A stretch of DNA of 64,000 nt from Dactylis glomerata (lineage: Eukaryota; Streptophyta; Magnoliopsida; Poales; Poaceae). The stretch lies in NCBI GenBank assembly GCA_007115705.1, contig QXEO01000238.1:124001-188000 (forward strand). The letters are read 5' to 3'. The notes under the pieces are model-generated. The model searched no databases and was not told where the DNA came from. It saw nothing but the letters and a program-made list of their open reading frames with translations. A program made the translations under genes and the position numbers. Below, in pieces: positions 56,580-64,000 of this stretch (position 1 is its first letter; the number at the start of each line of letters is the position of its first letter).

Positions 56580-57113
56580 ATGGCCTCTTCAAGCGATGAC
56601 AAGGAGAAGACACCTCCGGAAGATGACACCAAAGACTTTCGGCTGAAAGAAGAGGTTGAAAGTGAAGACGAGGAGGAAGATCAAAGTTCAAGGCCAAACA
56701 CCATGATTGCCAGCATAGGGGTGGTGACAGATCATGACAAGTTCAAGAAGAGTGCTCGCATAAGGACCGGAGGGGGTGTGTCGCGTCACACCTTAGCTCC
56801 ACGGACATCTCCGTCAGGCCAAAATCCTTTCCATACTCTAATTCATGAACATCAGGTTCAAAAGGTGCCCAGATCACGATTACCCTCTGGCTGGGATATA
56901 GATCGTTCTAACAATGCAGGAATAGAAAGCTCCAAGAGTGAAGAAGGATGGGGAAATAATTCCAAGAGCTGGGATTCTCTTGCTGACAGGTTCATGAACC
57001 GTATTGAGCACAATTCTGAGATGATCCGTAATCTCAGTGACAAGATTGATGATCTGAAAGATTTGATTGAGAAGCTTATTAAAGATTATCCACCGCCACC
57101 GCCAAAGGAGTAA
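56580..57113 (+). CDS. Element A extra ORF downstream of integrase (177 aa, unknown)
   Basis: Opens MASSSDDKEKTPPEDDTKD and ends YPPPPPKE. Residues ~22-35 are strongly acidic. The middle is Ser/Arg-rich with several Arg-Thr-Gly stretches. Residues ~133-168 (MNRIEHNSEMIRNLSDKIDD and onward) have coiled-coil spacing. It shares the first ~25 residues and the Pro-Lys-Glu tail with the G1 ORF. A PPT-like AAGCTTGGGGGAG lies just before the ATG and another just after the stop. It stands where Athila elements carry an env-like gene, but no signal peptide or transmembrane segment is visible. The frame is open 76 codons further upstream; the ATG at 56580 was chosen by alignment with G1. Function is unknown. 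Confidence 0.65.
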   Translation: MASSSDDKEKTPPEDDTKDFRLKEEVESEDEEEDQSSRPNTMIASIGVVTDHDKFKKSARIRTGGGVSRHTLAPRTSPSGQNPFHTLIHEHQVQKVPRSRLPSGWDIDRSNNAGIESSKSEEGWGNNSKSWDSLADRFMNRIEHNSEMIRNLSDKIDDLKDLIEKLIKDYPPPPPKE

Positions 57114-58806
57114 TTCGTCATCGGTATAGGCATCCCCTTGGCTTGTTTCAAGCTTGGGGGAGTGCCGCGGTATCACATCATTACCTTTTGCTCATTTACT
57201 TTTCAAGTAGAGTCATATCATGAATAGAGAAGTTATCTTATAGAATAGTTTGCAGTTTGGAAGTATCCTCCTTAGTTGGTTATCTATGTATCCCTTGGTG
57301 TGAGTTGCGGTAATAAAATATTAATGAGAAGTTTTATCGTTTACTTTCCACACACTTTATGTTAGTTTGCAATCTCTCTTGTATGACTAGTCTTGTTGAT
57401 TGGTATTGGTATCACTTTGGGAGCATGAGTAAATTTAGTTGGTTTTGGCAAACCTAGCTTGGTCAGTAGCAACTTTACCTTGAGGTTTGAGTAGAAAAGA
57501 ATAAAGAAGTGCTTGTAGTTACATCACTTCAGTTTTTCCTTTATGTTTGGCTTATAAGCATTGTTGTTCCTAAAGTCAAAATCGTTGTGCCTTCAAGGGA
57601 GTTTGCATGATTGTTCTTATTATATGTATGTTTGTCTGTTTCATGCAACTTTTATGCTTGCTACCCAACCTTGCTAGCCAAAAACCTGTACTGAGAGGAA
57701 ATACTTCTCGTGCATCCAAATCCCAAAGCCAAGTCACTTCCAAAGAGTCCACTATAAATTCCTATGCATGGTATTTCAAGCCATTCCAAGTAAATTTTCA
57801 TGTGCTACCTTTCAAAAACCTTCAAACACTTCTCATTTTGTGCCACTGTTTTTAGCTCATGAGGACGTAGTGGATGGGTTTGTTATCTTCCATACTAAAT
57901 TAAGTACCCCTAGACTAGGCAGCTTCATCTGCTCGTCATTAATTTTGCAAGGGAGCTGGTCAGACCATTATAATCTCAAAAAGAAAAGAAAGAAAAGAGC
58001 ACTCCTCCATGGTATGTGAAAGTTGGTTGGCACCAGATGGAATCGGTTAGCCATGGTTTGAGAAAGGAAAAAGGTGGGGAGGAGTGCAAAGTTATAAAAG
58101 AGCACCAATGTGCCAATTAATCAAACATCTCAGAACCGCTCTCACTTGTTTAGTATGGAAGATATCAAGAACTCCGTTGCTAGTCGTTGACAAAAGCAAC
58201 CACCTCTCAAAACAATTTTTACCTCTGTTTTACAAATGAAAAGCTCTAGCATATGTTTAATCCCTGCTTCCCTCTGCGAAGGGCCTATCTTTTACTTTTA
58301 TGTTGAGTCAACCTATTTCCCCTCTATCTCAAGCAAGCATTTGAGTTGTTATGTTTCACTCATCCATATGTTGATTCGTTTAATCATGTTTACTATCTTC
58401 CTTGTTTTGTACAATGCTTTTGTCTGAAGGAATATATCTTTGAAAGCTTTCTATGAATGCAAAAGTTTATTTTGTTGAGCATATGGTCTTTGCTATATTA
58501 GCTCTGTTTTTAAAAGGCTCTGTTTAAAAGAAAGAATAGCTTGTTCATCTTTCTTTGACCAAGAACTAAGATTTGCCATTGCCAATTATAGTTTACCTTG
58601 TGCATCTTTACATGTGATTCCCTTTTACCTATTGCAAGTCTACATCTTATAAAGGGAAGTTGCTGCCTATTATAATTTGTGCCTTGGTGAATGTGATGCT
58701 TCTTGTCCGTATTTTGATTATCGACACTTCACTCCATAAACCTGTGGTCATGTTTACCGAGTTTAGTTTTCGCTTGGGGACAAGCGAGGTCTAAGCTTGG
58801 GGGGGT
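57114..58806 (+). other. Element A 3' UTR and polypurine tract
   Basis: Non-coding, closely matching G1's. PPT-like AAGCTTGGGGGAG at 57150-57162; true PPT AAGCTTGGGGGGG at 58793-58805. Confidence 0.78.
57999..58087 (+). promoter_or_regulatory. 3' UTR hairpin with downstream TATA-like box (A)
   Basis: GCACTCCTCC and GGAGGAGTGC are exact inverted arms about 70 bases apart, followed by TTATAAAAG at 58092-58100. In G1 the right arm and box are deleted. Confidence 0.5.
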
Positions 58807-60317
58807 TGATACGTCCATTTTGCATCACTATTTTGTATCATAATTTACTATTATTCATTGATATATTTCATATTTAGAGTTGATACTTATGTTATTTCCC
58901 TTGTTTTCACATGTTTGATGATCATTGGAGGATTTGCTGCCAGAGTTAGGATTCTGCTGGAAAAAGGACCATCAAGGGACCATATTTTGAAGATCAGGAA
59001 AATTCCAGAAAAATACCAGGAAATTATATTTTCCCAGAAGACTCAGGAAGCCAGAAGGAGGAGTCGAGAGGAGCCAGGAGGGGCCCTCACGCCAGGGTGG
59101 CGCGGCCTGACCCCTGGCCGCGCCAGCCCTGTGTGAGGCCACCCTGGCCCACTTCTGCCATCGCCCCTTCGCGTACTTCATCGTCCCCGAAAACCTAAGT
59201 CAAGGGGGGGCTCAGAATTAGACACCGCCGCCTCTGCGGGGCGGAAAACACCAGAGAGAGAAAAGCTCTCCGGCAAGCAGAAATCTGCCGGGGAAATTCC
59301 TTCCCGGAGAGGGGAGATCGTCGCCATCGTCATCACCATCGTACCGGACTTCATCGGGATCATCATCATCATCATCTCCAGCACCAGCACCTTCATCTCC
59401 ACCATCACCACGCCATCCCGCTGTAACATCTTGAGTTGGATCTTGCTATATTCATAGGGGAAACTTTCCCGGTGTTGATTACTCTTATAGTTGATGCTAT
59501 TGAGTGGAACCATTGAATTAAGGTTTATGTTCAGATTGTTATTTACCATTATTTCACCTCTGATCATGATCCATATGATGTCTTGTGAGTAGTTCGTTTA
59601 GTTCTTGAGGACATGGGTGAAGTCAAGATGTTAGTAGTGAATTATTGTTGAGAAATATTTAATGGTTTGATATTGTTGTGGTGCTATTTCACTAGTGGTG
59701 TCATGTGAACGTCGACTACATGATACTTCACCATTTATGGGCCTAGTGAGATGCATTGTGTATTTGGCTACCAATTGTGGGGTTACTAGAGTGACAGAAA
59801 CCTAAACCTCCGTTGGGAAACCTTTGCACCAGGGAGCGTAGGATCTTAGAGTTTAAGGCTGTGGTTAGATTTATCTTAATTACTTTCTTGTATTTGCGGA
59901 TGCTTGCAAGGGGTATAGTCACAAGTGTGTATTTATCCTAGTAAGGGTAGTGCGCTAGCATAGGTTCACCCCCATAACACCTATCAAACCAATAAAGACT
60001 ATTGGCTTTATGAAGCGAAAGCCCTTGACAAAAACTCCCGTGTGTCCTCGAGAACGTTTGGTTATTATAAGTTACACAACCGGCTTGTCCTTTGCTGAAG
60101 AAAGGATTGGGCCACTTGCTGCAATTGTTACTACTGTCCTTTATTTACTCGCACTTTATTTACTTGTATTACCAAATACCCCTGAAAACCTGTTTGCTAG
60201 TATTTATAGTGAATCCTTGATCAAAACCACTCATCAACACCTTCTGCTCCTCGTTGGGTTTGACACTCTTATTTATCGAAAGTACTACAATACACCCCCT
60301 ATACTTGTGGGTCATCA
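58807..60317 (+). repeat. Element A 3' LTR
   Basis: 1511 bp, TGATACGTCC...GGGTCATCA, followed by AGTTG. It differs from the 5' LTR by roughly 2 percent by eye. An open frame from 60010 (MKRKPLTKTPVCPRERLV) matches those at 19621 and 45871. Confidence 0.93.
59086..59137 (+). promoter_or_regulatory. GC-rich U3 hairpin, A 3' LTR
   Basis: Inner arms GGCGCGGCC and GGCCGCGCC are perfect here; outer arms CTCACGC and GTGTGAG. Confidence 0.56.
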
Positions 60318-60322
60318 AGTTG
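60318..60322. repeat. Target-site duplication AGTTG, right (element A)
   Basis: Follows the CA end of the A 3' LTR; partner of 44666-44670. Confidence 0.93.
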
Positions 60323-61245
60323 CTATACTGAAATATATCTTATGTTATCTCTATGTTGTTTATGATCTTGCATGCTCTCCGTTGTTAGTAGCTATCTTGG
60401 CCGAGTAGTTGCTAGTGACTCCAAGAGGGGGTATTTATGCTCGATAGTGGGTTCATGCCTCTATTTAATCTGGGGGAGTGACAGAAACCTCTAAGATTGT
60501 AGATGTGCTGTTGCTACTAGGGAGAAAACAACATTCATATGCTCGAGGGCATATGCTTTGTTTACATTACACACTTTGCTTAATGCAATTATCTGTTGTT
60601 CGCAACTTAATACTCATGGGGTGTTCGGACGATATCCCCGTGAGTGGATTATTAGTCATAGATGCAGTTGGATGGCGGTCTATGTATTTTTTTGTAATGC
60701 CCAGAGTAAATCGCATAGTGATCTTCTTGACATATCATGTTTATCTTTATTCTATCAATTGTCCAACTGTAATTTGTTTACCCTGCATGTGTTATTTATC
60801 TTATGGAGAGACACCACTAGTGAACTGTGGACCCCGGTCCTATTTCTATCATATTGCTATCACCTGTTTACTTTACTCGCACTGTTTACTTTACTCGCAT
60901 ACTTCTACTGTTTTCCACTCGATACGCTCATTCCTTTGTTTCAAGCAAACCGGTGAGATTGACAACCTCATCGCAAGTTGGGAACAAAGTACTTGGTTGT
61001 GTTGTGTGCAGGTTCCGCGTTGCTACTGGCTGAAGACGAGTCAACAAGAATCGTAAACGGCGCCCTTGTTGGAGTGTTATTAAGCCAGTCTGCATCACCT
61101 TCAGTTGTTTGTCTGCTCTTCTCCTGATCGACAAACCTTGGTTTCTTACTGAGGGAAAAGACTTGCCACTGTGCTCATCATACTTTCCGCTTAGAGTTTC
61201 CCAACTACCTGGCCATAATCATCATCAACTACACGCCAGCCATCA
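60323..61245 (+). repeat. Element C LTR, right part
   Basis: Continues the C LTR after element A. It aligns with the N1 LTR read on the minus strand and ends ACGCCAGCCATCA. The next bases, GGACC, belong to D's LTR in the opposite orientation. Several 60-190-codon open frames here are LTR shadows. Confidence 0.88.
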
Positions 61246-61948
61246 GGACCAGGGTCCACAGTTCACTAGTGGTGTCTCTCCATAAGATAAAATAACACAT
61301 GCTGGGTAACCAAATTACAGTTGGGCAATTGATAGAATAAAGACAATGTGCATGTTAAGAGGACCACTATGAGATTTACTCTGGGCATTACAACAAGATA
61401 CATAGACCGCCATCCAACTGCATCTATGACTAATAATCCACTTGTGGCGAATCAATCCGAGAACTCCACAAGTATTAAGTTGCGAACAACAGATAACTGC
61501 ATTAAGCAAAGTGTGTAATGTAAACAAAGCATATGCCCTCGAGCATATGAATGTTGTTTTCCCCCTAGTAGCAATAGCACATCTAAAACCTTAGAGGTTT
61601 CTGTCACTCCCCCAGATTAAATAGAGGCATGAACCCACTATCGAGCATAAATACCCCCTCTTGGAGTCACTAGCAACTACTCGGCCAAGATAGCTACTAA
61701 CAACGGAGAGCATGCAAGATCATAAACAACATAGAGATAACATAAGATAATATTCAGTACTTCAACTCAATCATAACACCAATATTCATTGGATCCCAAC
61801 AAACACAACATGTAGAATTACATAACGGTGATCTCGATCATGTAAGACAACCATCTGGCTACTGCAATGGACCCATAGTCCAAGGTAGACTACTCACTCA
61901 TCGCGCCGGAGGCAAGCATGGCGATGAAGAAGACCTCCGGTGGCGATT

Positions 61949-61980
61949 CCCCTCTCCGGCAGGGTGCCGGGAAAAGCTTC
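61949..61980 (-). promoter_or_regulatory. Conserved R/U5 hairpin, D LTR
   Basis: The core GGCAGGGTGCC is flanked by CTCTCC and GGAAAAG, so the outer pairing is weaker than in N1 (10834-10860). Confidence 0.4.
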
Positions 61981-62115
61981 TGGACCCTCCCGATCTTCGG
62001 GTCGACGACGGCAGCGGATCGCGATGTGTTCTGGAAAAGTGATCGGGTGTTTAGGTTTTTCCCGTCGGGGGGTCTTTATAGGCGAAGGGGCGGCGTCAGA
62101 AGTGGGCCAGGGTGG

Positions 62116-62170
62116 CCTCACCACCAGGGGGCGCGGGCCAGCCCTTGGCCGCGCCGCCCTATGGTGTGGG
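62116..62170 (-). promoter_or_regulatory. GC-rich U3 hairpin, D LTR
   Basis: Plus-strand arms CTCACCACC and GGTGTGGG, with inner GGCGCGGGC and GGCCGCGCC. It lies about 35 bases from the TATA box on its upstream side in D's orientation. Confidence 0.56.
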
Positions 62171-62448
62171 CGCCCTATGGCCCCTCTCCGTCTCCTCTTC
62201 GGTCTTCTGGAAGCTCCGTGAAATATCTGGACGTCTGGCTTTGGTTTCGTCCAATTCCGAGAAAATTTCCTGTGTAACTTTTCTGAAACACAAAACTGCA
62301 GAAAACAGGGAACTGACACTGTGGCATCTCATTAATAGGTTAGTTCCGGAAAATGCATAAAAATGCCACGAAGTGTAACGAAACACTAAGCAAATGGTGT
62401 AAAAAAGCATGGAGCATGAAAAATTATGGATACGTTGGAGACGTATCA

Positions 62449-64000
62449 ACATCCCCAAGCTTAACTCCTGCTCGTCCTCGAGTAGGTAAGTGATAACAAA
62501 AGAAATAATTTTTGAGGTGACATGCACCTGCACAATCTTGATCATCTATATAAGCGTTGTGCGCTGGGATCAAAAGAACTTAAAACATGGGCATGAAAGA
62601 TATAATCTTGATAGAAGAAACTTAGCAACCATGTTATAACATGAGAATGAACACAGATAAAAGATCATGAAAATGAAACAATGAAAGTCGAACGTGTGTT
62701 CAAATCATATGGAAAAACATACAAATGGTTTTCAGCTTGTCCTTCATGGAGAGCAAAACATAAATGCATAGGACACCTTCAAGTTTAAGAGGGAGACTAG
62801 ATACAAATAATTTGAGAACAAGTGAAACCAACAATATGAATCAATCAATGAAAACTTTGGGACAATGCACATTATACTCAGAATGACAACTATGCTCTCT
62901 TAACGGTGCATAAAGATAGAAGGTGGAGACTCAACATAAAAGTAAAAGAAAGGCCCTTCGCGGAGGGAAGCAGTGATTAAACATGTGCTAGAACTTTTCA
63001 TTTGTAAAACAGAGATAAAAATTGGGTTTTGAGAGGTGGTTGTTTCATGTCAACGACTGGCAATGGGGTCTTACTATCTTCCATAATAAACAAGTGAGAG
63101 CGGTTCCGAGTTCTTTGAAAAATTGGCACATTAGTGCTCTTTTATAAAGCTTTGGCACTCCTCCCCACCTTTTTTCCTTTCTCAAACCATGGCTAACTGA
63201 TTCTATTGGGTGCCCACCAACATTCACATACCATGGAGGAGTACCTTTTTTTTCTTTTCTTTTTAAAATTAGATTGCAATGGTCTGACCAGCTCTCATGC
63301 AAAATTAATGACGAGCAGATGAAGCTGCCTAGTCGAGGGGTACTTAATTTAATATGGAAGATAGCAATTCCAACCACTACGTCCCCATGAGCTAAAAACA
63401 GTGGCACAAAACGAGAAGTAGTTGAAAGTTTTGAAAGGTAGCACATGAAAATTTACTTTGGAATAGATTATAAATACCATGCATAGGAATTTATAGTGAA
63501 CACAATGGCACAACTTGGTTTTTAGGAGTTGGATGCACGAGTAGAGCTCATACTCAGTACAAAATAAGGGCTAGCAAAAGACTGGGAGCGACCAACTAAG
63601 AGAGCAATAATGGCCATAATCATGCAAAGCGACAAAGCGTCATTAAAAGAAGCATAAGATGGCATCAAAAGTCAAAAACTAAATGATCATAGAGGCTTAT
63701 GGCGACTTTGTATGAGTCAAACATGTGTGAGCATGCGCCAAGTCAACCCAAATAAAGCATCAAAGGAGAAAACCAAAATAATGCTTCCAAATAATTAAAA
63801 CAACGCATGATTTTTTCAAAGGCTCATTAAGCAATCTCAGTTATTTGAGACAAGTCATGCTACAGCAAAACCACTAAGCATACTATCAAAAAGACATCAA
63901 GCACGACATGCAAAAGCCTAGGCCGCAGTCTACACAAGCTCCTTCTTGTACCACTTTTTTGCATAAAGCTTTTCTCTTTCCAACACCATTCAAATTTTTT
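62449..64000 (-). other. Element D 3' UTR and polypurine tract (minus strand)
   Basis: Minus-strand PPT AAGCTTGGGGATG at 62461-62449. The rest aligns with the 3' UTRs of B and C and runs off the window end. No coding signature is visible. D's ORF would lie beyond 64000. Confidence 0.8.
63154..63245 (-). promoter_or_regulatory. 3' UTR hairpin with TATA-like box (D)
   Basis: Plus-strand arms GGCACTCCTCC (63154-63164) and GGAGGAGTACC (63235-63245), with one mismatch. CTTTTATAAAGC adjoins at 63138-63150 on the downstream side in D's orientation. Confidence 0.48.

Larger units (their letters stand above)
44671..60317 (+). mobile_element. Element A: Athila-like Gypsy, interrupted by element B
   Basis: 5' LTR (44671-46178), aspartate-type PBS, gag-protease (to 47670), then element B. 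After B come RNase H end, integrase, extra ORF, 3' UTR, PPT and 3' LTR (58807-60317). An AGTTG duplication flanks it. RT and most of RNase H are absent: the join at about 54652 goes from B's leader ORF straight into A's RNase H. G1 retains the missing RT. By eye the two LTRs differ at roughly 2 percent of positions. A lies inside C's LTR. Confidence 0.92.
61246..62448 (-). repeat. Element D LTR (minus strand, truncated)
   Basis: On the minus strand it begins TGATACGTCTCCAACG at 62448 and runs to 61246, where C's LTR starts. It is 1203 bp of the ~1.65-kb C/N1 type. A TATA-like CCTATAAAGACC lies near 62081-62071 on the minus strand. C probably inserted into this LTR in the opposite orientation; the missing ~450 bp would lie beyond C's lost 5' end. 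Confidence 0.85.

Noticed and set aside
60478..61056. 192-codon open frame in the C LTR
   Set aside because: It lies wholly within an LTR, aligns with non-coding LTR in N1 and D, and has no recognisable domain.
1..64000. Bacterial-type features (operons, CRISPR, ribosome-binding sites) and rRNA or tRNA genes
   Set aside because: None was seen. The tRNA-like strings are primer-binding sites, and the sequence is clearly plant nuclear retroelement DNA.

Overview
The window looks like intergenic DNA from a large grass genome, probably Pooideae/Triticeae-like. It is almost entirely nested LTR retrotransposons: BARE/Angela-like Copia elements, Athila-like Gypsy elements related in style to the Sabrina/WHAM group, a Tat-like Gypsy fragment and a Tekay/Del-like long-LTR family. 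Family names are recognised from memory of LTR termini, primer-binding sites and protein motifs, not from a search. I found no intact host gene, rRNA, tRNA or CRISPR.

Layout. 1-795 and 9342-11334 are one minus-strand non-autonomous Gypsy element ('N1'), split by a complete Copia element ('Copia-1', 796-9341; two 1697-bp LTRs, PBS, gag, pol, PPT, GGAGG target-site duplication). 11335-12918 is a minus-strand Copia remnant ('Q'). 12919-19928 is a 5'-truncated plus-strand Athila-like element ('G1') with frameshifted RT/RNase H/integrase, an extra downstream ORF and a 3' LTR. 19929-20804 is the LTR and 5' end of a minus-strand Tat-like element. 20805-24000 is the only stretch I cannot assign to a retroelement; it holds local duplications and a Stowaway-like MITE. 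24001-25094 is a Copia LTR fragment ('R') interrupted by a tandem array at 25095-35763 (LTR-internal-LTR-internal-LTR; LTRs about 3.95 kb, internal regions only 465 bp). 35764-41745 is a decayed minus-strand Copia ('P2').

41746-64000 is a deep nest. A minus-strand element 'D' (61246-64000) is interrupted by a plus-strand element 'C' (3' UTR 41746-43941; LTR 43942-44670 plus 60323-61245). C's LTR is interrupted by Athila-like element 'A' (44671-60317, AGTTG duplication). A is interrupted by non-autonomous element 'B' (47671-54651), which is arranged LTR-internal-LTR-start of internal. A deletion then fused B's leader ORF in frame to A's RNase H/integrase.

The most interesting signals are these. 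(1) A GC-rich hairpin upstream of the TATA box occurs ten times in four LTR types, with arms that appear to covary. (2) The same hairpin-plus-TATA module sits inside the G1 and A internal regions, just upstream of an extra ORF, and so looks like an internal promoter. (3) Element B encodes a 282-residue acidic protein with hydrophobic C-terminal segments that I do not recognise. (4) There is a 588-codon chimeric B::A ORF. (5) The long-LTR array has almost no internal region and no recognisable polypurine tract.
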